Origin: JAXMAF01 sp046350555
Lineage (GTDB): Bacteria > Planctomycetota > Phycisphaerae > Phycisphaerales > SM1A02
NCBI GenBank assembly: GCA_046350555.1
Contig: JAXMAF010000003.1
Coordinates: forward strand, 1-19,140
Length of the DNA stretch: 19,140 nucleotides
Direction: 5' to 3'
Part shown: in pieces, positions 1-7,336 of the stretch
How the letters are laid out: each line of letters begins with the position of its first letter
Position numbering within the stretch: the first letter of the stretch is position 1
The notes under the pieces: generated by a model
Told to the model about the DNA's origin: nothing
Database searches by the model: none
What the model saw: the letters and a program-made list of their open reading frames with translations, nothing else
Program-made: the position numbers and the translations under genes

Positions 1-341
1 TGGTATGACGAATCGGTAGCCGGCGAACTCCGAGCAACCTCGTACGGCGGGACACCGGGGCGGACCTGGAACGGCCGACGGCGTGGCATCGGAGGCGAAC
101 GGGGGCATCGTGCTCACGAGCCAGTCCCGGCATCCCATCGACCGGATCGGGACCGTCCTCCTGCGAGTTCGAGCCCCATGGCTGACGCCGCCTCGGACTC
201 ACAGGCCATCCCCGATCGTGCCGATTCGCCATTGGCGGAGTGCGAGTGAATGCCGCGCTCCTTCCCGGCACGGCGGCCTTTCCTTGGGAATCGGCGGCTC
301 GTAGACTGCGCGATCTTCCGCGAATACCCGGAGAACAGAGG
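1..341. other. Unassigned left-edge region
   Basis: No gene can be assigned here. One + strand frame is open from the first base to a TGA at 247-249 and could be the tail of a gene starting before the window. Its translation is rich in Arg, Gly and Pro with no recognisable motif, so a chance open frame in GC-rich DNA is as likely. The last part should hold the promoter for the restriction locus, but no convincing -35/-10 pair was found. Confidence 0.3.
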
Positions 342-488
342 ATGGCACTGTCCGGCACCGACGCAGCGCCGTTCGCCCAGGCGCGCGCCTCCCTGTCCGA
401 CATCGCCGAACAGGCGAAGCCTCGCACCGGAAGGATCATCAGGACGAACGGGAACGGCAGGCGCCCTGTGGCGCATCGGGTGAAATGA
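342..488 (+). CDS. Small Phd/YefM-like ORF translationally coupled to hsdR
   Basis: This is a 48-residue ORF. A GGAG at about 330-333 lies some eight bases before the ATG. Its TGA (486-488) overlaps the hsdR ATG (485-487) as ATGA, the usual arrangement for translational coupling. Residues from about 8 on read PFAQARASLSDIAEQAK, then an Ile-Ile-x-x-x-Asn-Gly stretch. This resembles the N-terminal half of Phd/YefM antitoxins, where an 'aRa-LSel' helix precedes an 'I-ITrnG-PvA' strand. Full family members run about 75-90 residues, so this would be only the DNA-binding half or a decayed remnant. The resemblance is weak and rests on motif spacing; the coupling geometry is the stronger evidence that it is translated. 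Alternatively it is just a leader peptide that feeds ribosomes to hsdR. Confidence 0.45.
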   Translation: MALSGTDAAPFAQARASLSDIAEQAKPRTGRIIRTNGNGRRPVAHRVK

Positions 489-2644
489 CCAACGAGGCCT
501 TCGCTCGCGTGAAGATCGACGCTCTGCTCGCGGCGCAGGGCTGGGACGTGCTCGACAACAACGCCGTCCGATTCGAAGTCCAGCTGCCGGACGGCACCCG
601 CGCCGACTACGTGCTGTGTGATCGCCATGGCCGCTCGCTGGCCGTGATCGAAGCCAAGCGCTATTCGGTCAATCCGGGCGACGCGGCGGCTCAAGCGAAA
701 GCCTACGCACGGCAACTCGGCGTGCCCTATGCCTTCCTCTGCAACGGCGATGAGGTGCTGTTCTGGGAATGGCAGCACGAGGCCTATCCGCGGCCGGTGA
801 AGACGATCTTCAAGCAGGACGATCTGGAGCGCCGGGCCGCCACACGGGCCGTGCGCCGCGATCCGGCCGGCGTGGCGATCGATCGGCGCATCGTCGAGCG
901 CGACTACCAGATCGAGTGCATCGACACGCTATGCCGCGAGATGACCCTGGGTCGGCGCAAGCTGCTGGTCGAGATGGCGACGGGCACCGGCAAGACGCGC
1001 ACGGCCGCCGCGTTCATCAAGCGCCTGTTCGAGGCCAACGCCGTCACCCGCGTGCTGTTCCTGGTCGATCGCATCCCGCTGGCCAAGCAGACCGAAGACG
1101 CCTTCGCCGAGCACCTGCCCGACTACCCCGCCTACGTGCTGCGTGCCGGCCGGCGCTTCCAGGACGAGAAGCGCATCACCATCACCACGCTGCAGAGCAT
1201 GGTGAACCTCTACGCCGAGTATTCGAGCGGCTACTTCGATCTCGTCATCAGCGACGAGTGCCATCGCAGCATCTATGGCCAGTGGAGCGGCGTGCTTCGG
1301 CATTTCGACGGCGTGCAGGTCGGGCTGACCGCCACGCCCTGCGTCGCGGATGCCGAGGCCGTGGCGGACGACGAAGACAAGGCGTTCGTCCGCGACACCC
1401 TTCGATTCTTCGAGGTCGATGCGCCCACGTTCTCGTACAAGCTCAAGACCGCCATCCGCGACGGCTACCTCGTCCCGTACCAGATCTACAAGGCCCGGAC
1501 GGTCAAGACGGCGGCCGAGGGCGGCTTCGAGGTCAAGAAGGCCGAACTGGATTGGACGACCATGGACGCCGACACCCGAACCGAACTGGAGCAGCTGTTC
1601 GGCGAGGCCGAGACCATCACCGTCGACCCGTCGGCGCTGGAACGCCGCTTCACGATCCCCGAGCGCAACCGGGCCATCGTGCGTGAATTCCGCCAGGTGC
1701 TCGATCAGGGCTACCTCGACGCCAAGGGCGTGTTGCGCCAGCCGCTGCTGGGAAAGGCGATCGTCTTCGCGGTCACGAAGAAGCATGCCGAAACCCTGGC
1801 ACGGCTGTTCGATGCCGAGTTCGCGCACCTCAAGCCGTCGCCCGACGTACGGTTCGCCGACTACGTCGTCAGCGGACAGGGGGCGGACGACACGGTGGAT
1901 GGAATGAGCAAGATCCGGCGCTTCAAGAAGGAGCCGTTCCCGCAGATCCTCGTGTCGGTGAACATGCTCGACACCGGCTTCGACTGCCCCGAGGTGGTCA
2001 ACCTGGTCTTCGCACGCTTCACCCGTTCGTCCATCCTGTACCAGCAGATGCGCGGCCGTGGCACCCGCAAGGCGCGCAACAAGTCGTCATTCACGATGTT
2101 CGACTTTGTCGGTGTCTCGGACTATCACGGCGACGCCGACGACCCCGCCGAGGGCGGCGTCGTCCTCGCCCGGCAGGCGCGCAGGAAGTACGAACCACGG
2201 CGCCTGCTGGCGCTGGACATCGACGACCACATCGACCCGACGACGCGCGAGTGGATCACCGTCGACGAGAACGGCAACATGGTGTTCCCCGAAGCGTCGG
2301 AACAGCGGGCGGCCGCGTTGGGTGCGCGTTTCGAAGCCTGGCTGTTGCAGCGTACCGACCTCGGCGTGGGCGAAGAATCGTGGCTGCGCATGATCGGTCA
2401 CCAGTTCCGTGCGAACGCCGACCACTACGTCGGGCCCGACGCCGGGTTCTCGCTCGACCAGTTCGCCTTTCATCCGTTCTCGCAACTGGGCGGCATCGCA
2501 CAAGCGGTGCGCGTATTCGGCCATCCGGAGCGCCTCGCCGCGGTCATCGGCAGCCTGAACGAACACATGTTCGGCACGCCGAGCGATGACGGTGCGGCAG
2601 GCGATGACGGCGTCGACGCCGCCCCGCCGCCCGCGCCGCACTGA
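485..2644 (+). CDS. hsdR: Type I restriction enzyme R subunit (HsdR)
   Basis: HsdR is the ATP-driven translocase and nuclease subunit of a type I restriction complex, which cuts unmodified DNA far from the recognition site. The 719-residue protein starts with a PD-(D/E)xK nuclease region in which Asp41 and the Glu56-Ala-Lys58 motif are visible. A superfamily 2 helicase core follows: Walker A GTGKT around Lys170, a DECH box at 257-260, TATP at 282-285, and motif VI (QMRGRGTRK) around Arg523. The C-terminal ~170 residues would contact the methylase core, as in EcoEI-type R subunits. The length is slightly short for the family but all motor motifs are intact. The ATG overlaps the stop of the small upstream ORF. 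hsdM and hsdS lie 1.8 kb downstream, separated by a toxin-antitoxin module and repeats rather than adjoining. Confidence 0.93.
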   Translation: MTNEAFARVKIDALLAAQGWDVLDNNAVRFEVQLPDGTRADYVLCDRHGRSLAVIEAKRYSVNPGDAAAQAKAYARQLGVPYAFLCNGDEVLFWEWQHEAYPRPVKTIFKQDDLERRAATRAVRRDPAGVAIDRRIVERDYQIECIDTLCREMTLGRRKLLVEMATGTGKTRTAAAFIKRLFEANAVTRVLFLVDRIPLAKQTEDAFAEHLPDYPAYVLRAGRRFQDEKRITITTLQSMVNLYAEYSSGYFDLVISDECHRSIYGQWSGVLRHFDGVQVGLTATPCVADAEAVADDEDKAFVRDTLRFFEVDAPTFSYKLKTAIRDGYLVPYQIYKARTVKTAAEGGFEVKKAELDWTTMDADTRTELEQLFGEAETITVDPSALERRFTIPERNRAIVREFRQVLDQGYLDAKGVLRQPLLGKAIVFAVTKKHAETLARLFDAEFAHLKPSPDVRFADYVVSGQGADDTVDGMSKIRRFKKEPFPQILVSVNMLDTGFDCPEVVNLVFARFTRSSILYQQMRGRGTRKARNKSSFTMFDFVGVSDYHGDADDPAEGGVVLARQARRKYEPRRLLALDIDDHIDPTTREWITVDENGNMVFPEASEQRAAALGARFEAWLLQRTDLGVGEESWLRMIGHQFRANADHYVGPDAGFSLDQFAFHPFSQLGGIAQAVRVFGHPERLAAVIGSLNEHMFGTPSDDGAAGDDGVDAAPPPAPH

Positions 2645-2646
2645 AC

Positions 2647-2675
2647 TTGCGCCTTTTGAGCTAGCTAGCTACATT
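2647..2675 (+). promoter_or_regulatory. Candidate promoter with palindromic operator before the antitoxin gene
   Basis: TTGCGC (2647-2652) and TACATT (2670-2675) are spaced by 17 bases. The perfect 12-bp palindrome AGCTAGCTAGCT (2659-2670) fills the 3' part of the spacer and touches the -10 box. Antitoxins of type II modules usually repress their own operon by binding palindromes over the promoter, so this is a plausible autoregulatory operator. The -35 is weak (only TTG matches), and the promoter is inferred from position. Confidence 0.45.
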
Positions 2676-2706
2676 TCAAGCCTGCCCGCTGCTGAAAGGT
2701 CCTGCC

Positions 2707-2952
2707 ATGCCCACCGTTGCCTTGTTCGAAGCCAAGAACCGCTTGTCCGAGCTGGTGGATCGGGTGCTGGCGGGCGAGATCATCGAAATCACGCGCCACG
2801 GCAAGGTGGTGGCCCGGCTGGCCCCGCCCGAGGACGACTCGGCGCGGCAACGCAGCGCGCAGGAAGCCGTGGATCGTTTGCAGCAGGCCAGCCGCGGCGT
2901 GAGCCTGGGCACGCTCAAGAGCCGCAACCTGGTCCGCGAAGGGCGGCGCTGA
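2707..2952 (+). CDS. Type II antitoxin, Phd/YefM family
   Basis: This 81-residue protein begins MPTVALFEAKNRLSELVDRV and continues with the EIIEITRHGKVVARL strand. That is the classic Phd/YefM N-terminal DNA-binding fold. The C-terminal half is charged and would wrap the toxin. AAAGG at 2695-2699 lies seven bases before the ATG. The stop overlaps the ATG of the downstream PIN toxin as ATGA (2951-2954), typical of a toxin-antitoxin pair. It should neutralise the PIN ribonuclease and repress its own promoter. The toxin reading frame is broken, so the antitoxin may now be an orphan. The pair sits between hsdR and hsdM, which often reflects stabilisation of a defence locus, but that role is inferred. 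Confidence 0.85.
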   Translation: MPTVALFEAKNRLSELVDRVLAGEIIEITRHGKVVARLAPPEDDSARQRSAQEAVDRLQQASRGVSLGTLKSRNLVREGRR

Positions 2953-3454
2953 TGGCGCCCGGTGGGCCGGCAGGCCGGCCCACGCGCAAACCCTCCGCTC
3001 GTCGCCTGGTGGCCCGCGAAGGACTGCCGGCCCCGACGGCACCCTCCACCGCATTCGTCGTCGATGCATCGGTCAGCGCCGCCTGGTTTCTGCCAGACGA
3101 AGCCACGCCCTACACCCGGCCGCGCTGCATGCCACGGCCACGAGCGCCGTCTGGGTGCCGGCATTGTGGCTGGCCGAGATGGCCAACCTGCTGCACGGCG
3201 CGCAACGCCGACGGCGCATCACGCCAGCCCAGCGCATCGAGTTGGCCGCCGCAGCCTCGGCCCTTCGCCTGCAGGTTGCCGCGAACCCGTGAGCCTGCAG
3301 ACACTGGACGCCCTGGCCGCCGAGTACGCCTTGAGCGCCTACGACGCCTGCTACCCTGGAGCTGGCTCTGCGCCGGCAGCTGCCACTCGCCACGCTGGAT
3401 GCCGCCTTGCTGAAAGCCATGAACCAGGCGCGCCTGCCGCGGGCGGACTTGTGA
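2952..3454 (+). pseudogene. PIN-domain (VapC-type) toxin broken by three frameshifts
   Basis: The intact toxin would be a Mg-dependent ribonuclease. From the overlapping ATG at 2952 the first frame gives FVVDASVSAAWFLPDEATPY. A lost base in the C run near 3115-3117 moves the frame to VWVPALWLAEMANLLHGAQ. A second lost base near 3283 moves it to SLQTLDALAAEYALSAYDAC. An extra C near 3355 leads to LELALRRQLPLATLDAALLK and a TGA at 3452-3454. Spliced together this is a full-length PIN protein of about 165 residues, including an atypical N-terminal extension of about 35. The four family acidic positions (VVDAS, AEMANLL, SAYDAC, ATLDAA) are all kept. The damage is therefore recent, or the bases are miscalled. 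No programmed-slippage signal was recognised. Confidence 0.8.
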
Positions 3455-3676
3455 ACGCCCCCCACGCTCCCTTCGCTCGCTGCCCCCCAAGGGGGCTCAG
3501 TGGCTTCGGGCGGCCGGGCACAGTCGCATGCCCCCCCACGCTCCCTTCGCTCGCTGCCCCCCAAGGGGGGCCCAGTGGCTTCGGGCGGCCGGGCGCCGTC
3601 GCATGCTCCCCCCACGCTCCCTTCGGTCGCTGCCCCTCGGGGGCTCAGTGGCTTCGGGCGGCCGGGCGCCACTGAC
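3455..3676. repeat. Three tandem ~75-bp C/G-rich repeat units
   Basis: Three near-identical units follow the toxin stop directly, with CACGCTCCC at 3463, 3537 and 3613 (periods 74 and 76). Each reads CACGCTCCCTTCG(C/G)TCGC, then a C-run/G-run hairpin, then CAGTGGCTTCGGGCGGCCGG. In the first two units the hairpin is GCCCCCCAAGGGGGC-like; in the third it is shortened to CCCCTCGGGGG. The hairpins lack a T tract, so they are not classical terminators. Repeats of this style are familiar between genes in Burkholderiales. Open frames cross them on both strands, but their product is low-complexity repeat translation and is not called as protein. Confidence 0.85.
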
Positions 3677-4342
3677 ATGAAACGATCCTCCGACCCCGCG
3701 CGCCAGCCGCTCGCCGACCCCATCCCCTCCCCACCTCCCCTTGAAGGGGAGAACGAACGAGGCTTCGCTCCAGCGCTCTCGTCCTGTCCCACTGGCGTGT
3801 CCGCGAGCGACCGACACCTTCCCCTTCAAGGGGAAGGCCGGGATGGGGATGGGGGACAAACCTCGGTGCGATGGCGCGCAGCGCAATGGACCACCAGGAT
3901 GAAACGATCCTCCGACCCCGCGTGCCCGCCGCCCGCCGTCCCCATCCCCTCCCCACCTCCCCTTGAAGGGGAGGAGGAACGAGGCTTCGCTCCAGCCGTC
4001 TCGTCCTGTCCCACTGGCGTGTCCGCGAGCTACCGACACCTTCCCCTTCAAGGGGAAGGCCGGGATGGGGATGGGGGACAAACCTCGGTGCGATGGCGCG
4101 CAGCGCAATGGACCACCAGGATGAAACGATCCTCCGACCCCGCGCGCCAGCCGCCCGCCGTCCCCATCCCCTCCCTACCTCCCCTTGAAGGGGAGGAGGA
4201 ACGAGGCTTCGCTCCAGCGCTCTCGTCCTGTCCCTCTGGCGTGTCCGCGAGCGACCGACACCTTCCCCTTCAAGGGGAAGGCCGGGATGGGGATGGGGGA
4301 GAGACCTCGGTACGATGGCGCGCAGCGCAATGGACCACTGAC
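3669..4342. repeat. Three tandem 222-bp units with internal inverted arms
   Basis: Units begin ATGAAACGATCCTCCGACCC at 3677, 3899 and 4121, an exact 222-bp period twice, and are nearly identical. Each unit carries two inverted arms. Arm A (3718-3751 in unit 1) contains CTCCCCTTGAAGGGGAG. Arm B (3818-3855) contains CTTCCCCTTCAAGGGGAAG and runs on into CCGGGATGGGGATGGGG. The arms are approximate reverse complements separated by some 66 bases, so a unit can fold into a large hairpin or two small ones, like a REP/BIME or non-autonomous element. CCACTGAC occurs at 3669-3676 and 4335-4342, exactly outside the array, and again just before hsdM (4447-4454). The period is a multiple of three, so a long frame stays open through it, but there is no sign of coding. 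Confidence 0.9.
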
Positions 4343-4454
4343 TTACGGGTTCGAGGCATCAAGCGTGCACCGACCTCTTTGCCGGAGGACGCGCCCCCAC
4401 TTGACGCCCGTTTCATGCGTCGCGGGTCGCGCCAAGCGCGGTGGAGCCACTGAC
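4343..4454 (+). promoter_or_regulatory. hsdM leader with strong ribosome binding site
   Basis: Between the repeat array and hsdM lie 112 bases of unique sequence. GGTGGAG at 4440-4446 is eight bases before the ATG at 4455 and decides that start. In-frame ATGs further upstream (for example 4185) lie inside the 222-bp repeats and would add repeat-encoded residues. A TTGACG at 4401-4406 could be a -35, but no acceptable -10 follows it, so the hsdM promoter is not located. Confidence 0.5.
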
Positions 4455-6125
4455 ATGCCCCTGACGCCCGACATGCGTCGGTCGATCGACCAGATCCGCG
4501 ACTACCTCTTCGGCGGCGGCTACCCCGACCCCGTCAGCAATGCCGAGCAGCTTTCCTTCCTGTTCTTCTTCTATCTCGTCGAAGGCATCGACGCCGAGAA
4601 CCGCGCCCGCGCCCGGTTCCTGAAGAAGTCCTACACCAGCCTGTTCGAAGGCACCTGGGCACTCAAGAACCCGCTCAACGCCACGGCCGGCTTCGCAGTG
4701 CAGGAGTCACGCGGCGCCCGTGCCACGGCCCTGAGCACCGCCGCCACCGTCCCGCGCGAGCGCTTCCGCTGGTCGATCTGGGCCAAGGGCCTGTCGGGCG
4801 AGTCGCTGGTGCGCTTCGTCCGCGACGAGGTGTTCGCCTTCTTCGCCGAACTGGGCGAGGGCGCGGCACACAACTTCATGGCCGGCGCCCGCCTGACGAT
4901 CGACGAGCCCACGGTGCTGACCCAGGTGGTCAACCTCGTCGACGGCCTGCGCCTCGACCAGGCGGACGCCGACACCAAGGGCGACCTGTTCGAACACGTG
5001 CTGCGGCAGATCAAGCAGGCCGGCGAGCTGGGGCAGTTCCGTACGCCACGGCACGTGATCCGCGCCATCGTCGAGATGGTCGACCCCAAGGTCGGCGAAA
5101 CCCTCTACGACCCCGCGGCCGGCACCGCCGGCTTCCTGGTGGCCGCGTACAACCACATCCGGCTCACGAATTCGTCACCGGCTGCCATCACCACCGCGGA
5201 GGTCGACGGCAAGCTCCAGCGGCGCGGCCTGGGCGACAAGCTCTCCGCCGCGCAGGTGAGCGCGCTGAACAACGCCACCTTCTTCGGCAACGACGTCGAC
5301 CCGAAGATGGTGCGGCTGGCCACGATGAACCTCACCCTGCGCGGCCTGCCCGACGTGCGCATCCAACTGCGCAACGTGCTGACCACCACGCAGGACGCCG
5401 AGCGCAAGGCCGAACTGGGCCTGCCGGCCGACGGCTTCCACGTGATCCTGGCCAATCCGCCCTTCTCCGGCCGGGTAGACCGCGACCGCATCGTCGAAGA
5501 CGTGAAGGTCGGCACCACCACCGCAACCGAACTGCTGTTCCTGAAGTACATGCTGGACAGCCTGAGGCCGGGCGGGCGCTGTGGGGTGATCGTGCCGGAG
5601 GGCGTGCTGTTCGGCTCCACCGGCGCCCACAAGGAACTGCGCCGGCAGTTGATCGAGAACCACCGCGTCGAGGCCGTGCTCAGCCTCCCTGGTGGCGTGT
5701 TCCAGCCCTACAGCGGCGTGAAGACTTCGGTACTGTTCTTCCGCAAGGGCGGCAGCACGGAACGCGTGCTGTTCCTCCACGCCGACGACGACGGCTACAA
5801 GCTCGACGCCAACCACGACACACCGATCGAGGCCGACGACCTGCCGGGGTTGGCCCAGGTCTACGTGCAGCGCGAGTCCGCGTGGGACCGATGGACGGCG
5901 CGCGATGCTGCTTCCGAGTGGAGCGAGAAGTGGTGGTTTGCCGATGCGGCGGCGCTGCGCGCGAACGACTTCAACTTGTCGGCGGGGCGGTATCGACCGA
6001 TGAGTCAGGCGCAGGTGGAGCATCGCGATCCGCGGGAGTTGCTGGATGAACTGGCGGCCATTGAGGCGGAGATTGCTGAGGAGATCGAAGCATTGCGCGC
6101 AGCGCTGGCCGTACGGACAGCGTGA
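4455..6125 (+). CDS. hsdM: Type I DNA methyltransferase subunit (HsdM)
   Basis: HsdM transfers a methyl group from S-adenosylmethionine to the N6 of adenine in the sequence chosen by HsdS, and also forms the core that HsdR joins. The 556-residue protein has the HsdM N-terminal helical domain (residues ~1-150, with LSFLFFFYLVEGID). The catalytic domain has the SAM-binding motif DPAAGTAGFL starting at Asp219 and the catalytic NPPF motif starting at Asn334. A charged, Glu/Ala-rich helix near the C-terminus is the usual contact to HsdS. The start is set by the GGTGGAG at 4440-4446. Its TGA overlaps the hsdS ATG (TGATG), so the two are co-translated. All key motifs are intact, so modification should work if hsdS is functional. 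Confidence 0.95.
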   Translation: MPLTPDMRRSIDQIRDYLFGGGYPDPVSNAEQLSFLFFFYLVEGIDAENRARARFLKKSYTSLFEGTWALKNPLNATAGFAVQESRGARATALSTAATVPRERFRWSIWAKGLSGESLVRFVRDEVFAFFAELGEGAAHNFMAGARLTIDEPTVLTQVVNLVDGLRLDQADADTKGDLFEHVLRQIKQAGELGQFRTPRHVIRAIVEMVDPKVGETLYDPAAGTAGFLVAAYNHIRLTNSSPAAITTAEVDGKLQRRGLGDKLSAAQVSALNNATFFGNDVDPKMVRLATMNLTLRGLPDVRIQLRNVLTTTQDAERKAELGLPADGFHVILANPPFSGRVDRDRIVEDVKVGTTTATELLFLKYMLDSLRPGGRCGVIVPEGVLFGSTGAHKELRRQLIENHRVEAVLSLPGGVFQPYSGVKTSVLFFRKGGSTERVLFLHADDDGYKLDANHDTPIEADDLPGLAQVYVQRESAWDRWTARDAASEWSEKWWFADAAALRANDFNLSAGRYRPMSQAQVEHRDPRELLDELAAIEAEIAEEIEALRAALAVRTA

Positions 6126-7336
6126 TGGTGCGGATGCAAAGACTCGGAGACGTCTGCGCGATCAATCCGCGGCTGCCGCGTGACCATGGTCTCGCGAACG
6201 ACACCTCGGTCAGCTTCGTTCCGATGGCTGCTATAGGCGAGATCTCGGGAACTATCGAAGCGGCGACGACTCGGCGCTACGGCGATGTGAAGAAGGGCTA
6301 CACGGCCTTCTCAGACGGTGACGTGCTATTCGCGAAGATCACGCCATGCATGGAGAACGGCAAAGCTGCACTCGCCACTGGCTTGGCGGGTGGCCACGGA
6401 TTTGGTTCAACAGAGTTCCATGTGCTCCGTGCTCGGGAGTCTGTGCTGGCCGAGTGGATCTACTACTTCGTGCGGCGAGAGTCCTTTCGACGAGAAGCCA
6501 AGCGCAACTTCACTGGCACCGCTGGCCAACAGCGCGTGCCAGCTTCGTTTCTACACGACACACTGATTCCTGTACCGCCACTTGCGGAGCAGCGCCGCAT
6601 CGTCGATCTGCTCGCCCGCGCCGAAGGCATCGTCCGCCTGCGCCGCGAAGCCCAGCAGAAGGCCGCCGAACTGATTCCGGCGATCTTCATCGACATGTTC
6701 GGCGACCCGTCGACGAATCCGATGCAGTGGCCAGCCGCCAAACTCGGCCAGTTGCTCGCCGAGCCCCCCGTACTTGGGACGATGCTAAAGCCAACGGCCA
6801 CTCCTGGTAGCTGGCTCGACCTTAGAGTTGCGAACATTCAGGGAGGCGAGCTGACACTCACGGACAAGAAGTGGGTCGAACTCAAGGCCGGCGAGATAGA
6901 CCGATTTGCGCTACGTGACGGTGATCTCCTGTTGGCGCGAGCAATCGGTTCACTCGATCACCTGGGAAAAGCGGTCGTCATCGAGCAGCCCGGCGCATGG
7001 ACGTTCGACTCGCATCTCATGCGAGTCCGCTGTAACCGTTCAGCATTGCTCCCGCAGTATCTGAAGTCGTTCTTGAAGTCGCCCGGCGGTCGAACTGAGT
7101 TTCTGAAGCACACCCGCCGATCCGCGGTGCAGTTCAACATTAACGGGAAGGAATTGCGTCAACTCTCCATTCCGCTGCCACCAATCGCGGAGCAGATCTT
7201 GTTCGCGAGCCGCATCCGAGACGTGGAATCGATCGGTCGGCGGCAGGTTGCAGCCTCTGCAAGAGCGCTAACAACATTCGACGCGATCTTGTCCAAGGCG
7301 TTCTCGGTCGAAGGTCAACAAATTGCCGGACGGTAG
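6125..7336 (+). CDS. hsdS: Type I specificity subunit (HsdS)
   Basis: HsdS holds two target recognition domains (TRDs), each reading one half of a bipartite DNA site, joined by conserved helices that set the spacing. In this ~403-residue protein TRD1 spans residues ~1-150. The central conserved region begins PPLAEQRRIVDLLARAEG and runs to IDMFGDP. TRD2 follows (WPAAKLGQLL onward). The C-terminal repeat (PLPPIAEQ, then a long helix to LSKAFSVEGQ) mirrors the central one, as the family requires. ATG at 6125 overlaps the hsdM stop; a GTG three bases earlier is an alternative. Both TRDs look less GC-rich than hsdM and the conserved segments, consistent with TRD exchange. The target sequence cannot be read from the protein by eye. 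Confidence 0.93.
   Translation: MVRMQRLGDVCAINPRLPRDHGLANDTSVSFVPMAAIGEISGTIEAATTRRYGDVKKGYTAFSDGDVLFAKITPCMENGKAALATGLAGGHGFGSTEFHVLRARESVLAEWIYYFVRRESFRREAKRNFTGTAGQQRVPASFLHDTLIPVPPLAEQRRIVDLLARAEGIVRLRREAQQKAAELIPAIFIDMFGDPSTNPMQWPAAKLGQLLAEPPVLGTMLKPTATPGSWLDLRVANIQGGELTLTDKKWVELKAGEIDRFALRDGDLLLARAIGSLDHLGKAVVIEQPGAWTFDSHLMRVRCNRSALLPQYLKSFLKSPGGRTEFLKHTRRSAVQFNINGKELRQLSIPLPPIAEQILFASRIRDVESIGRRQVAASARALTTFDAILSKAFSVEGQQIAGR

Noticed and set aside
3485..3650. C-run/G-run hairpins as rho-independent terminators
   Set aside because: They are stable but no T tract follows on either strand, and they recur as part of a tandem repeat.
3400..4350. CRISPR array
   Set aside because: Unit lengths (75 and 222 bp) are repeated in full with no variable spacers, and no cas genes are present.
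3500..4453. 317-residue open frame (and - strand frames) running through the repeats
   Set aside because: It stays open because the 222-bp period is a multiple of three; the translation is repeated three times, is low-complexity and is crossed by inverted arms. No family resemblance and no ribosome binding site.
4185..4454. Upstream in-frame start for hsdM adding 90 residues
   Set aside because: The extra residues come from the third 222-bp repeat and its flank. HsdM homology and a GGTGGAG at the right spacing both begin at 4455.
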